Below, piece by piece: positions 1-12,869 of a DNA stretch of 64,000 nucleotides. The position numbers were made by a program, and so were the translations under genes. The notes under the pieces were generated by a model. The model worked only from the letters and a program-made list of their open reading frames with translations. It was not told the origin of the DNA and did not search any database. The DNA comes from Hydractinia symbiolongicarpus (taxonomy: Eukaryota; Cnidaria; Hydrozoa; Anthoathecata; Hydractiniidae). Position 1 is the stretch's first letter, and every line of letters starts with the position of its first letter. The stretch covers positions 18,638,501-18,702,500 of the forward strand of contig NC_079886.1 of the NCBI RefSeq assembly GCF_029227915.1, read 5' to 3'.

Positions 1-158
1 TCATTCCCTCTTTAAATTTTGTCAAAATCTCCTAAAATATCGAATGATTTAACCTTTTTGTGTTTTCTTCTAAATTTTGACCCCAAAGCGTCCTTAAATC
101 TCCTACAATTTTATTTTAAATCTGCAGTTTCAATCTGTCCCTTTCTACATTTTTTATG

Positions 159-626
159 TATATATACTTTAGTGTATATATACTTTAGTGTATATATACT
201 TTAGTGTATATATACTTTAGTGTATATATACTTTAGTGTATATATACTTTAGTGTATATATACTTTAGTGTGTATATACTTTAGTGTGTATATACTTTAG
301 TGTGTATATACTTTAGTGTGTATATACTTAGGTGTATATATACTTTAGTGTATATATACTTTAGTGTATATATACTTTAGTGTGTATATACTTTAGTGTA
401 TATATACTTTAGTGTGTATATACTTTAGTGTGTATATATTGTAATGTATATATACTTAGTGCATAAATACTTTAGTGCATAAATACATTAGTGTATATAT
501 ACTTTAGTGTGTATATACTTTAGTGTGTATATACATTAGTGTTGTATACTTTAGTGTATATATTTTTTAAAGTATATACTTTAGTGTATATATTTTTTAA
601 AGTATATACTTTAGTGTATATATACT
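159..626. repeat. 16-bp AT-rich tandem repeat
   Basis: The unit tatatatactttagtg (16 bp) repeats head to tail, about 28 times. Variants include tgtatatactttagtg and, near the right end, copies with a tattttttaaag insert. It lies upstream of the RhoGAP exons and gives rise to a spurious open frame. No function is implied by the sequence. Confidence 0.9.
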
Positions 627-2156
627 GCATGTATGTTACAAACTTCATATGTACTGACATTTGTTTGTTTACATTCAAAAGCAATTGTTATAAATCCTGT
701 TATATCACCATTTGTTTGTTATTTAAGGCGAAACTGTTTATATTTTTCTAAAAGCTTTTGGTAATATATAATATACATATAAGCTAATTGGAGCAAGTCT
801 TAGCATGTTAAATATGTAATAGTCAAGCGTATATGAGTATATATCTCGACAAGGAGAGGATATTTCTTCTTTGTTCGCCTGTTGTAAACTTTAAATAATT
901 TTATTTTCAAGCATGTTGTTATCAGGGCTTTGTATACTGTAGAAAGCTTTTGTTAAAGATTCAGGATCCCTTTCTTATTAGCTTTGTTACAATTCTGTGC
1001 CTGCAAGTAAATTATTGACAGAGCGTTTGTTGTAATAATATTTATTTAACTCACACATGAAGCATCCATTGTAGAAAGCAAACATGACCTCACAAAACGA
1101 AATGATTCTGTTCTTTGACAATTTCTGAATATTCTTATGAAACTTCATTTTTTTTTATTTCGAAGAATGAAAGAAAAACAAAGAATGAAAGAATTTTTTT
1201 TTAATTATAACAATGTTAAGTTTCAGTTTGCACTAAAATAGTAAGTTTCGTTCTAAAGCTTTATATAAAGAGAGGAGATTAAAGTTGTTATGCGTTGGAT
1301 AAGAAAGAAAAATAAAGGAATTATTATGTTACAATATTATTGAAATGTAAAACATAGTGGTATATTCAAATTAATATGGTATTTTTTATTAGTCATTTTG
1401 TTTTTTTGGAATGATGAGTCCTTCTACCAACTCTTTCTTTATCTGATCTTTTGCTTAAACTTGTTGTCACGATTCAATCTGTCAGGCTTTTTTAATCTAT
1501 TACCTTGCTCTTTATTCTGGCTAGCTTTTTGGATTAGTTTTAGATTGCTAGTCTTAAGCTATTGTTGTTAAATAATATTGTTGTTAAAGTTTAGTTAACA
1601 TTCTTTGCGAGTATATATATTTTCTTATTTATTTTTATTATTTCCTGTGAGGCACTGTTTTTTTTAACCTTATTGTTCAATAATTCGTTTAAAAGAGATT
1701 TTATTTTTAAATTTGACATTCTGTTCTTTGTCAGGAAACACTCTTCCACTGATAGTTTTTTATTTTATTTCTTGTTTGTTTATTTTTTATTTTCAGCAAG
1801 CCACTCTAGACTTCATGTAACTCCTAAAAACGTTTGACAGCAGCTTTTGTAATAACTTCATTCTTAATTAGTTTTAATAATTCACAGCGTACTTATAATA
1901 AGCATCTTCTTCCGTTTTTATTTCCTTCCTGTGCTTATGAAAGAGATACTTTTTATTTTTATGAAAGCTTCATTTAAAAAAAACTCATGTGTGTTGCATG
2001 TTTTTTGTAAACACAAAATTTTCATGTTGTAACACAAACTTCTCGATGTAAACAAACTGTTTTTGAAAACAAACTTTTAAAATTTAAAATTATAACGTAA
2101 AGAAGGAAGTACTCTCGTGTTTAACTCAGTAGCATTGGTAATATTTTCAACTCATA
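627..2156. other. non-coding stretch, no gene seen
   Basis: This is AT-rich sequence with no open frame resembling a known protein and no clear splice-bounded exon. It may be intergenic or an intron of the RhoGAP gene, whose 5' part could lie left of the window. Confidence 0.5.
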
Positions 2157-2285
2157 ATGTTCTGTAATGGAGAATATTGTTTATATTCAAGAGGAGCATA
2201 CTATAAAAAGATGTTTAAATTGTTTGGACAAAGAGAGAAAGAATCTGCAGGACCTGTTACGTTACTAGTGTATAACTGTAACAAG
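2157..2285 (+). CDS. possible alternative first coding exon of the RhoGAP gene
   Basis: An ATG at 2157 opens 43 codons that end in ...AAC AAG followed by a good donor (gtaaga) at 2286. The exon ends in phase 0, the phase needed by the acceptor at 3692 of the next secure exon. The encoded peptide (start MFCNGEYCLYSRG) resembles no domain I recognise, and it is not the end of a PH domain as ARHGAP12/15/27 relatives would predict. It could be a first exon from an internal promoter, giving a 320-residue RhoGAP-only protein, or a chance frame. Only RNA evidence can decide. Confidence 0.3.
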
Positions 2286-3463
2286 GTAAGACCTAACGAA
2301 CATATTTTATTTTACTAAAATTTATATTCATGTGCATTTATTTAGCCTATATTTTTAATTCTGGAGAGATATTGAGCTTATATTTATAATCCTGGATGAT
2401 TGTTTAGCTAAAATTTATATATAATTCTTAGGTATTTTTCTTTTAAAAGTACAATTTTTTTATTAGTTTTCACAACCTGTTGAATTTTTCTTGTTGCAGG
2501 TGTTACACGCTATTCATCAGGATTTTAATTTTTGTTACTTAGAAGTTAATTAAGCATAATGTTTAGAAGCTATCCAATTAATAGATCATGCCAAAGCATA
2601 TTATGTTTTTTAAATTTTGAAAGTGTTTGTTAAAAAGATGAAAGAAAAAAGATTGTAATAAAGGACGTAAAAATTCATAGTATTAAGATTAGTCCTAGCT
2701 AGTAAGGAAACTTTAAATTGTGTTGGAAATTATAGTTGAACTTCCTGGTAGGAAGTGATAAGGTCGCTATGAAGAAAAAATATATTTCAACTTACCAAAC
2801 TAATTCTAGGATAATCCTTTTAGCAACTTTTCGCAACTTTCAGCACCAAGTAACTAAACACGTTACCACACTGATAATTTATCATTCTTATACGTAATGT
2901 GTATCTTGTATTAACTGATGCATTTAGCAATGTCACGTTCTGAATGTGTCCTGTCATGTTCTGACATATTATTTGAATGGCACCCTACACGCCTTACCAA
3001 GAAATTTTACTGAAGGTTCTGTTGTTGGTGCTATCTTAAAAAAGGGTTGTTTGAAAAATTGACAGAAGCGTAAAAATGATACCAAAAGTGTGTTTTAAGT
3101 ATCTTTTAGCTAAGTAGTTTATTTAACGATGTGGTTCTTAGCTAATCATTATTATCTTTTAATATGTTATTATGTTATTATTTTTCAACTTCATAAGATT
3201 TTTAATGTCCGCGTTTTATGATGTTATTGTCAGTGTGCCGTTTTAACCCTTTTCAGTCCGGTGTTTTTCAAAAATATTTTGAATGGATGAAAAAATTCCC
3301 GAAAATCCGATTTTCCCTATTTTATGGTTAAATCCGAAAACCCCGGAAAATCGGATTAATGATGGGCTCCAATTTTAGGGGTAGTTGCGTGTAATAGCCA
3401 AAAGTTAAAGCTCTGGTATGGGAAATCAAAATTTGGCACGCTTAATATTTGAATACTAGTCGT

Positions 3464-3640
3464 TAGCCCGTGGAAATATCCACGGGTTCGCCTATCCTTT
3501 AAACTTACCCGTCGCAACAAAGTGGACAAAAATATATCGCATTTGATATTCGTGTTTAGGTAGCACGATTTCTAACTCAGCGGGGGGTTCCCGCAGAGAC
3601 TGACAAAATACGGCTGTTATTATAGAGACGAAAACTCAGT
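3464..3640 (+). repeat. short dispersed repeat with conserved hairpin, copy 1
   Basis: It starts with actagtcgttagcccgtgg and forms a hairpin of 8 bp with a 4-nt loop (CCCGTGGA/TCCACGGG), followed by gttcgcc. The right end reads like tattatagaga. It lies in the intron before the secure RhoGAP exons. Related copies lie at 46540 and, degraded, at 49367. Class unknown; it may be a MITE or SINE-like element. Confidence 0.55.
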
Positions 3641-3692
3641 AAATATAAAACGAATAGGGTTAAATTTGAACACAATTTGTTACCATTTTCAG

Positions 3693-6600
3693 GAAGAAGA
3701 AGAACCACTTCCGCCTCCACCGCCTATGATAGACGTTACCGACAATGGGTATCTTGATAATAAAGCACCGCCAAAGGTCTCCTATTCTCCACCTACAGAT
3801 TTACCATTGCTTTCACCAATATCTGCTGGGGGCCGACCGACAACGCCGACGTTGCCGAAGAAACTACAGCAATCTGATAAGGAAAAAGCCAGCTTCAGAG
3901 GATTTAAGAGAACATTTTCAAAGAAAGGTAATTTTTTTTGTGTGTTAAATTGTGATTCTTTTGATCGTTATTTGTTTGTCAACACAGTAATCAGAGTCAA
4001 AAAAAAATTTAATCGGATCAAGAATTTCATTGGACATTTGCTCTCCCTTTAGTTTCCCCTTTGAATTTGTGAATAATTGCATTTCATTATTTTTGCCGAA
4101 GTCAGTTAACCTTCTTTAAATCCAAATAATGCCATTTGCGAAATTTTATAGATTTTGCGAGCAATTATTTTCGCCGTTTAGACTTTCCCGTAATTAGGAA
4201 ATTATAGAAATGTCTTAATTCAAAAGCTTTGAAACAAACATGCTAATATATTGGCTGTGGTTTGTAACTGGGAAGCGATGATTAGCTACACTTTACGTTT
4301 TGGGTATTTTTTTTTCTAAAGAATTACTTTTCCGTATAATTTTGGCGTAAATGTGAAGTCAATATTTGCCTAAATTTCTCAATTTTACAGTAAATTGCTT
4401 TTTCAAAATACTATATATACAATTTTTTGCTACTATATATTAGTACTATATATTAGTACTATATATTAGTACTATATATTAGTACTATATAGTACTATAT
4501 ACTAGTATTATATAGTACTATATATTAGTAGTATATATTAGTATTATATAGTACTATTGACCCTGTTACTCCAGAAGTCATTGACAACGTGGCCAGAACT
4601 CATTAACCACGTGGGCAGAACTCTTTAACCACGTAGAAGCTCTAAAGAGAAAGTATATAAACAAATCAACAGAACTCCTTTGTGATCCAACATACTAAGT
4701 TTTAAGGCTCAGTTTTTACTGTGTGTTACAACAATAAAGCGAATACGTTTCTATTCAGTTTTAACGTCGAACAACAACGAAGAAGAAAAAGAAAAGAAGA
4801 AGATCAAGGACAAACTTAAAAAGTATTTGGTACGCAGACCAACCTACTCAGACTTGGAGAAAAATGGAATAATAAAAGGTGGGAGAAAGTAAAAGTGATA
4901 TTTGTGTGCATTGCGTGTGTGGTGTGCGTGGTGTGTGCACGTAACGGTTGTGTTTCGTGCAGTCCATCACTCTTCGTAACAAGAGCTCTGAAAACCATGC
5001 CGAGCTGAGAATTTTCTTTGTTATTCTACCTTTATTTTATTTTTAAAACTCTTTTTTTTTGTAGATTATGTGTTTGGAGAATCTATTACTAAACTATGTG
5101 AACATGAAGATACACTCGTACCACAGTTTGTTATTCAAATTATCAGTGAAGTTGAACGAAGAGGTGTGTATTTGAGTTAAAATGATTGTTCCTATTAGAA
5201 GTATGATTCTAATCGAAATAGGAAACTGTATTTGGAGTTGATGTATATGCACTACTGTAACAATTAGTTTTTGTAATCACGGTGTAAATATTATATTTTA
5301 GGTTCTTTCATTCTTCTTTTTTTATTTGTTTAAGATACAAAAGATTTATCTACCTGTTGCAACTTTTTCAAAAAGAAACATTAACCATGCCATAAGCAAA
5401 CAGTATTAAGTGATAAGTACTAAATTCTAACTAAAGGCGCTTTCATGGAATTCAAATTTTTAACAAAGTTGCTCTCAAAAACTCCTTTTTTATCTTATTA
5501 TTTGTGATGCAATTCCTTCCCACTCACCTTCGAAGCCGAGTACCACGCTTAAGCTATGTTGTTGTGTTTCTAAAAAAAAACTATATATGTTCGTTAAAAA
5601 GGCACATGAATACATGCGTCTGGCGTCCATCGTCTGTTCTTTAAACTCTGTATCGAACCAATAACTTGCGGTTGACGCTGTAAAGATCTTTTATGATAAC
5701 GGTATCTATAATGTTTAGGACTGGAAACAGATGGTTTGTACAGAGTATCTGGAAATCTTTCTTCCATTCAAAAACTTCGAGTAATGGTTGACCATGGTAA
5801 GTGCAATGTAAATCCAGTTGTTGCGTTGTTGCATGCTTATCAAGTTGGTGGAAAAATTGCTGTGTTTTCTGCCTAAAGGAACCGATCGGATTATACAAGC
5901 AAAAGGCAAAACTTGATTAAACTTGCTAGACCCTTTAGCCTCAAAAAGGTTTTGTCTTAACTGAAGCCTGTAAATGATATTGTCTCTTTCAGAAACGTCG
6001 ACGTTTTCACAACAATACAAATTATCGAGCTTTTTGTGATATAAATGTAAAGTTTTAGGCCTGTTTTGTGAAAAACACAATTGTAGACTTTTGATCTCTA
6101 ACTTTTGAGCTAATTTTGAATATGTTTTTTAAGTGAAGCTATATGCGTTGTATGTATTTTTTAGGCGAGCATGTCGATTTCAAGCAACCGGAGTGGAATG
6201 ACATTCACATCCTAACTGGTTCATTAAAATTGTACTTCCGGGAGTTACCTGAACCTCTTTTTCCGTTTGCATTGTTTGATCGTTTCATAAATGCTATGAG
6301 TGAGTGACTTCGTTTTTGTGAAGAGTTTCGTTGTAGTAAGATTGCGCACAAATAAAAATATATGAACGCATTTTCTTTGTTGTGTCACAGCTTTCTTAAC
6401 TTTCATGAGTGTTTGATGTCGTACTTGGCCTTGGTATGAAACCGAGGTGTACTATAACAAGTAAACAGCGAAAAAGGTTTTGTCATAACAATAACAAACG
6501 AGTACTACATAGGTGAAGTTAAAAGGGCTACGGAACGGTTGTTGATTTTCGACTTTAGTGACTTACACGAAAGTCGAGTTGACTTCAGCGGAAATCAAAC

Positions 6601-7624
6601 TGGTTATTTTTCCGGCATGTGTGTAATTTACAGACTCGAACATATAGATATATCTAGAATTTTTATCTTCTATAGCCTTGGTCATGTTTTTATCCAGAGT
6701 GAGTCTTGGTGAAATATTTCTTTGTAATATACTTTTCGAAAAAAAAATATTAACCAGCGAGCAAAGTGCGCTGGTCTGTTCATTGCGCAAAACGCGTTTG
6801 CCAGATTTTTAATATGTGCGCGGGATATACGGAATGTGAGCCAGTTCTTAAAGCTGAAATTACGCTTAAGCTGAATTTGTCATGCAAGTCCAGAAATAAG
6901 AAACAAGTTTTTAAATCTTATGTTTCAAGCCAGTTGTTATTTGGGAGGTTTTTATTGCATGTAGTGGTAAGTGATAATATCCATCTTGTTTTATAGAAAG
7001 TCCTTTCAAAGCCGAGAAGCTGAAACTCATAAAAGCATTAATAAACGAAATGCCAAGAGAGAATCGAGAAACTTTAGAAGTTCTTATCTACCATTTGGAC
7101 AAGTAGGTTATGCGTACTGTGGCGTGTTGTTAAGAGTGAATTTTCTTGTGTGATTGGAAACCCTTTATATATACTTTTTTAGACAATATGGTCCGAACTA
7201 TTTAGCGTTAAATTATACTGAGCGTTGAATTTTACCTTAATTTAAATATTGACCAAAATGTCAGAAATCTTAACGGTTTTTCGTTTTTGGTAAGATCAGC
7301 TTCATCCATTTTTAATTTATTTTTTTAACGTAATAAATTTCTCTGATATTATTACCGCCCACAAATTTCGTTAAATCGCAAATTTCTCCCTTTTCCTTCA
7401 AAAAATGTGTCAACAATAAAGTATCAATTTTTTTCATTTTTAGAGTTATCCGAAACAGCGACAAAAACCGCATGCACGCTCAGAACTTAGCCATTGTGTT
7501 TGGTCCAACACTGATGTGGCCTGAACATGAATCTTTAAATATGACGATGGCCACTGTATATCAAAACCAAGTGGTTGAATTTATACTGACTGAATGTCGC
7601 CAGCTTTTTACAGGGCATGTGTAG
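3693..7624 (+). CDS. RhoGAP-domain protein, ARHGAP12/15/27-like (3' exons)
   Basis: RhoGAP proteins stimulate GTP hydrolysis by Rho, Rac or Cdc42. Six exons join in phase: 3693-3927, 5065-5163, 5719-5796, 6165-6299, 6997-7102, 7444-7624 (TAG). They give 277 residues. The first exon is an acidic, proline-rich linker (EEEEPLPPPPP) with a basic end. The RhoGAP domain starts near VFGESITKLC. The catalytic arginine finger is in GLYRVSGN (codon 5742-5744). FRELPEPL, the helix around KNRMHAQNLAIVFGPTLMWPE and the closing VYQNQVVEFIL follow. The order, the pattern VFG-x-LC and the final VYQNQ-VE-IL are as in vertebrate ARHGAP12/15/27. Those proteins carry SH3, WW or PH domains upstream; none is seen in this window, so the 5' part is either outside it or absent. 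An AATAAA lies at about 8172. Family call sure; exact paralogue not. Confidence 0.9.
4430..4556. repeat. tandem repeat of tactatatattag-type unit
   Basis: Roughly ten copies of tactatatattag and shorter variants run head to tail in the intron between RhoGAP exons 3693-3927 and 5065-5163. Confidence 0.85.
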
Positions 7625-9843
7625 GGAATTTTAATTGTGGAGTTGCGACACCCATACATACCTTACAAGAAAGTCTATTATGACTTCAAATTTAGCCATG
7701 TTTGTTCCAAAAGCTGACGTCTTAGCATCTTAGCATCCTATCATTCTGACGGGTCTTTGTCACGGGCAGTTACCGCTTAACGACAGGTTTATGCGTTACA
7801 ACCAGTATTAAACCGACATTTGGACAGGGTCAGTTGAGTGAAGAAACTAGATCATACACTCTTTAGATGAGCAGCTGAGAAGATCCCTTCAAGCGGAATG
7901 GTAAGAAAGGAGAAGGAAATTGGAAATATGTATATATATGAGCTTTCGTACGAACATCCTTTTTTTATCCAGAATGAGTACCGTCTGATTAATAGTAAGT
8001 TGGTCGGCAATCCTTCCGTCGCCTGGTGTGGAGTTTATCATAATTCAATTATCTTTTTGTGTATATTGATTTAAATTAATTGTTTTTATCGCTGTTTTTG
8101 TATATTGTCGAAGGCGAAAATACTTTGGTAAAACTGTCGTTCCAATAATGTTTCTTTTTTCTGTGCTGTGAAATAAAACAGAGTGGAAATTAACTTGACG
8201 TATATATTTTATAGCATCTTCAACGTTGTTGGCCCTACCTAAACTTTTCTAAATAGAAGTAATTTATAATTTATTTTTTTCGTGTTTTAGAATTGTCTTT
8301 CGTGTTAGTTTCGCTTCGTTTTCGGATTCTTTCTCTATAAAAAGTTTGCAGTTGTTTCAACCTCGTACCCAGGACAGTACAATGTGATTCAGACATTTAT
8401 TTTCTCAGCCTTTTACTCCGTTGGGATTTTATGCTAAGAAAAAGGCGCGTGACCCTCTGAAGATGTTAAAATGCCTAAGTCCGAGGTTGTAATAATAATT
8501 TTTTATTATTTGCACGTGTTAGATATTTTTTCTAGTTTCATGTAATTTAAATCGTGTTATTGTTTCTTGATTAGTAATTTTTGTTCGGTCGTGTTTGCGG
8601 TCCAGTTTTCCACGCGCGTCTCTCGTATAGAAACCACGGTGTTTTCATGGATTGTTTGTGTGTAAATTTTTGGAAATGTCATGTTTTATATATATATATA
8701 TATAAAGATAAATATTGCAAATAACAAATATATGGTTGGTGTTTTTTTCATTTGACAACCTTAAGTTTCAATTACCCCCTGGAGGCCATGAAGAATGATC
8801 CGAAAGTGATCTTGCCAGGGGGAAGGCATTGGTAGAGGGGTTATCCAGTCACATGTTTATAAAAATACGTAAATCAAACATATTTTCCGCGCATCATTTT
8901 TATAAGTGCACATAAGAAATTAAACTCCCAATTTTGCCAATTTTTATCAATTTCGTGAAATGTTAAAATATTTTTGTTTTACAATCGAAAACTTTAGTTG
9001 TGGCGAAATTTCATCAATTTTGCATTTCAAGAAATAAAGTTTTTGCGAAATTAGAAAAGCGATGATTTGTTTTTAATCTTTAAACTCTTTAAGTAAAGTT
9101 TAAGTATCATATTACAATGTTGGGCTTAATTTTTTAACTGTTCACGAAATTCAATTCTCGGGAATTTAGCTTCTTTAGCTAAATTCCCGAATTCTTTTCT
9201 TTAGCTTATCCTGTTGTCAAAGTTTCGCGAAATATAAAAAATAAAACGTACTTTTTATTTACGAAATCGCAAACAATTAATCGCTTTGCTAATAATAGTA
9301 ATATAATAATAATAATCGCTAATAACTTTTTTTATAGGTGTTTTTACAGGTTAACCTGCAAACGTTCAAAGCTACGCACAACAGTCATTTAACACTGCTA
9401 ACGAAGCTGATTTCCATGAGTGTTTCGCCGTGAAAGGCTTGTGTTCTTGCCACCCCCACGCCCTACAAAATGGATCGGGGTTATTTTCCACTCCCCCCCC
9501 CCCCCCCCCCATGGATTAAACCTTCACGATAAATTCAATGCGGGTCAAAAGACCGTAGTTGAGAAATTTAAGATGGAGGAGAGATTCAGTGTGATGGAAT
9601 TGAACTTTTAACTTTTTTTGTTTACTTCATGTTTTATTTTGCTGATCTCTTAAAGGTTCTATTTACAAGAGATCTGGCCGTCTGAGCGTGTTGTTTTGTG
9701 AATGATCATCATAGCTAAAACGAAAATGCTTTTATGAATGAATCAATTTGAAAGTCTTGAACTTTTAACCAATATAGCTAGACCTTTTTAAATGTTTACA
9801 TTTTCTGCAGTAAGCCTTTCTGGCTCTAACTACTTAATTAGTC
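7625..9843. other. RhoGAP 3' UTR and intergenic DNA
   Basis: No gene is seen. It contains the likely RhoGAP 3' UTR, a short TA run near 8690 and a C homopolymer of about 17 bases near 9493-9509. Open frames here lack recognisable domains and splice support. Confidence 0.5.
8172..8177 (+). terminator. candidate polyadenylation signal of the RhoGAP gene
   Basis: AATAAA about 550 bp after the RhoGAP stop codon. In AT-rich DNA this hexamer is common by chance, so the call is tentative. Confidence 0.35.
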
Positions 9844-10456
9844 GAGGGTAGGCTAATTAGGGCATACCACCTATTTAGGCAACTCATTGTAGCCTAGTAG
9901 TTAAGCCATATGTAACCTAGTTAAGACATTACAATATTTAATGGCTTTTCACACATTCCTAAGAAAAAATCGCAAAAAATCTTGGTTCAGAATGGATAGT
10001 CTACGCGACCATGATTCCAAAATTGTCACTCGTGCCTCGATATGTTCGCGCGCAAGTAAGAATTATGTTGAAATAAAATATATAACCCAATTAGGTTAAG
10101 TGTCGCCTATTTAGGTGAACACTGCCATGTTTTTGTCTGCCATATTAATTTTTTCCCTGCGGCGTGAATGGCTGAAATCCATTATTTAAAACAACAAATA
10201 GTGCCACACAAGGTTTGGGCCATAGGTTACCAATGCGCGATGCAAATAAAACAATAATTGGTCAAAATTATCTGCAAAGTGGACAGATTTGATTCACATA
10301 ATATTGTATTGCGAAACACAATGATTTCGGCGTATTTACCACAGAAAGTTTATTTTTGCCTAGTTAGACTACAGGTAGCTTAATTAAACTAGATCACGTC
10401 GCCTAACTAAACGACTCGCCTAATAGGTCATGCCGCCTAATTAGGTGTTTACCCTG
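9844..10456. mobile_element. MITE-like foldback element with cctaattagg motifs
   Basis: The left end (gagggtaggctaattagg) is matched imperfectly in inverse by the right end (cctaattaggtgtttaccct). Interior sequence repeats the palindromic motif cctaattagg and its variants several times. There is no coding capacity. The target duplication is not clear, so the exact borders and superfamily are uncertain. Confidence 0.5.
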
Positions 10457-10582
10457 ACGTTCTATATAATCAACGTAGTAAACGCGTTTTTCTTGCTTTG
10501 ATAACCCTTGTATAACTCCTTGGTTTCCACTCTCTTAAAAAAATGACATCAGCTTCAAAAAACATAGTTTTTATTTTTAGCC

Positions 10583-11053
10583 TTCTATACAGAAGAGAGG
10601 GTGCTGATAAGCCGCAAACGCCCGACTATATACGGGCGAGTTTGGGCGACTTTTCAAATAAAATTGGAGGTTGGCCCCGAAACCACCTGCACTTTCTTGA
10701 ACTCGCCCGGAACATTCCCGAAATGCAATTCCTTGTAACAAACCATGCGGACGATAGTTGGGAAGAAGACACTTGAAGGGAAAGGAGTTAATAAAGTTTA
10801 TATATAAGTTATTTATAAAGTAAACTTTATCAAAAACCATCAAAAACAGTTCTTTCAAGAACTTATAGTAAGTTTATTTTAATTTTTATAGTTTTTTTGA
10901 ATCATATTAGTGTCTGTTGTTTTTCTTTCTTGGGCATTGTTCGTGCCTATGCAGGTTTTTTCGGGCGAATACTTGAACTTTTTTCAAAACGCCCAACTCA
11001 CCCAAAAACACCCGCACTTTTTACGGCGTATGCGGCTTATCGTATACAGAAAT
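10583..11053. mobile_element. MITE-like element with long imperfect inverted repeats
   Basis: The left arm (ttctatacag, then gataagccgca-aacgcc) is mirrored by the right arm (ggcgtatgcggcttatc, then gtatacagaa). The interior is richer in GC (gggcgag and cgcccaa patterns) than its surroundings and folds back again around tgcactttcttgaac/cttgaactt. Open frames of 77 to 93 codons here are by-products of the palindrome. Non-autonomous; superfamily unknown. Confidence 0.6.
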
Positions 11054-11137
11054 ATCCGCTTTTACTAAAAGTAGGAACCAGCTGTAACCAGCAGTATTTT
11101 GAAGTAACCAACAGAGAACCGGCTATTTTTTTAAGTA

Positions 11138-12007
11138 AGGGGTCGTCTACAAATTTCATATGATATTTTATACTAATATATACGAATTTAATTGCTTTTA
11201 TTTCGTATAAAAAACGTATACAATTCGTATGGTGTTAAATAGTTATATGATTTTTAAAAAATCTAATACGAATTTTATATGATTTTCATACGAATTTTCA
11301 TACGAATTATATTTTCTTTCATACGAATTGTCATTCGAATTATATTCTCTTATTTATACGAATTTTCATACGAATTATATTTCGTTTTTCAACTTTTAAC
11401 ATGCGATCTAAAAAACATTTCTATTGCTGTTTTTCGTTTTTAAACTTTTAAAATGCGATCTAAAAAAACATTTCTATTGCCAGTTGTCGTTTTTAAACTT
11501 TTAAAATGCGATCTAAAAAAACATTTCTATCACCGCTTTTCGTTTTTAAACTTTTAAAATGCGATCTAAAAAAACATTTCTATCGCCGTTTTTGGTTTTA
11601 AAACTTTTAAAATGCGATCTAAAAAAATATTTTATTTTGAAACTCATATACGAATTTAATACAATGTCAAACAATTTTCTTTTTTTTAAAACCATACGCA
11701 TCTAATTAAAATCTCATACAAATTTTTTGTTAAACTCGTACAAATTTAACTCACACGAATTTAATTTAAAACTTATACGAATTTAATTTAAAACTCATAC
11801 GAATTTTTTTAAACTCATACGAATTTAATTTAAAATTCATACGAATTTAATTTAAAACTCATACGAATTTAATTAAAAACTCATACAAATTTTATACGAA
11901 TTTAGAAAAATTTCATACGAATTTAATTACTGTATGGCAAAAGAAAATTCGTATAGCATATACAAATTTTTTTGATACGAATTGCTACGAATTTTGTAGA
12001 TGACCCC
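11138..12007. mobile_element. MITE with TA target duplication (empty site present nearby)
   Basis: Terminal inverted repeats are aggggtcgtctacaaa at the left and, inverted, ggggtcatctacaaaa at the right. The element is flanked by TA (11136-11137 and 12008-12009). A diverged inverse copy of the flanking DNA at 13612-13740 lacks the element, and the join reads as expected for a TA empty site. Inside are dozens of atacgaattt-type motifs and a tandem array with a unit of about 55 bp (aaaatgcgatctaaaaaaac). No coding capacity. TA duplication fits the Tc1/mariner/pogo superfamily. Confidence 0.75.
11396..11632. repeat. tandem array, unit about 55 bp, inside a MITE
   Basis: Four to five copies of aaaatgcgatctaaaaaaac followed by atttctat-(t/c)gcc and gtttttaaactttt. 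The same unit, reversed, is found at 12425-12770 in a second MITE. Confidence 0.8.
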
Positions 12008-12325
12008 TAACCACAACAGAACGACCAGTTAAATAGATAAAACGAAATAAACGCAACCACCGCTTCAAATGCGAAACATTTTATAATGTGCACAACAGTT
12101 CATGACTTATTTTACTGAAATGTTTATGTCTGGTGTGACTTGGGCTTTATGCAACAGTTGATTGAAAGACAGAAGGCTTTTTGAAAAAAACATGTGCTGA
12201 CTGTATTAGTATTTTAAATTAACAAAAACAAAATTAACAAAAACAAAATTAATATTAAATAACGAACTAACATCTGAATTGTAAACCAAATATAACAAGT
12301 CATCTGAGACATCTTCTGATAGACA

Positions 12326-12869
12326 CAGGGTTTGAATTAGCAGCTTGCAATTCGCAATTTGCGAATCGCAAATGCCATTTTTGCGAAACACTTTAAGAAG
12401 AAAATGATAAAGTTTTAAATCGAATATTTTTAAGTGGCGATAGATGCTTTTTTAGGTTGCATTTTAAAAACTTAAGAACAAAGACGGTTATAGAAAAGCT
12501 TTTTTAGATCGCATTATAAAAATTTAAGAACAAAAATTGGCGATAAAAATACTTTTTAGACCGTGTTTTAAAATCTTAAGAACGAAAAGCGGCAATAGAA
12601 ATGCTGTTTTAGATTTATTTTAAAAGTTTAAGAACAAAGAACAGCGATAGAAATGCTGTTTTAGATCGCATTTTAAAAGTTTAAGAATGAAAAACGGCAA
12701 AAGAAAAGCTTTTTTAGAACTCGTTTTAAAAACGTAAAAAACAAATAACGGCAATAGAAAAATGATAATTGATCTAAGGTGTTCCCAGGCCACATCTAGA
12801 TGGTGGTTTACTTCGTACAGAGTGCCGAAATTTTTGCGAACCGACTTTAATATTCTAATTCAAACCCTG
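12326..12869. mobile_element. MITE with cagggtttgaattag inverted ends
   Basis: The left end cagggtttgaattag is mirrored exactly at the right end (ctaattcaaaccctg). It carries the 55-bp repeat seen in the MITE at 11138-12007, here in the opposite orientation (12425-12770, about six copies). A related stretch at 13102-13210 resembles the joined flanks without the insert. A second, weaker inverted pair (ttgcgaatcgcaaa / tttttgcgaacc) lies inside each end. No coding capacity. Confidence 0.7.
12425..12770. repeat. inverted counterpart of the 55-bp tandem array
   Basis: About six diverged copies of ttttttagatcgcattttaa followed by aagtttaagaacaaa and cgg-gatagaaatgc. This is the reverse complement of the unit at 11396-11632. 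Confidence 0.75.

Noticed and set aside
159-626. Regular repeats resembling a CRISPR array
   Set aside because: Head-to-tail units without unique spacers, in animal DNA; the same applies to the 19-bp minisatellite.
3480-3500. gggttcgcc as a tRNA B box (tRNA-derived SINE)
   Set aside because: The A-box-like sequence is poor and the spacing of about 20 bases is too short for a pol III internal promoter.
10543-11163. Open frames of 77-93 codons near 10.5-11.2 kb
   Set aside because: They lie in the inverted repeats of a MITE and resemble no protein.
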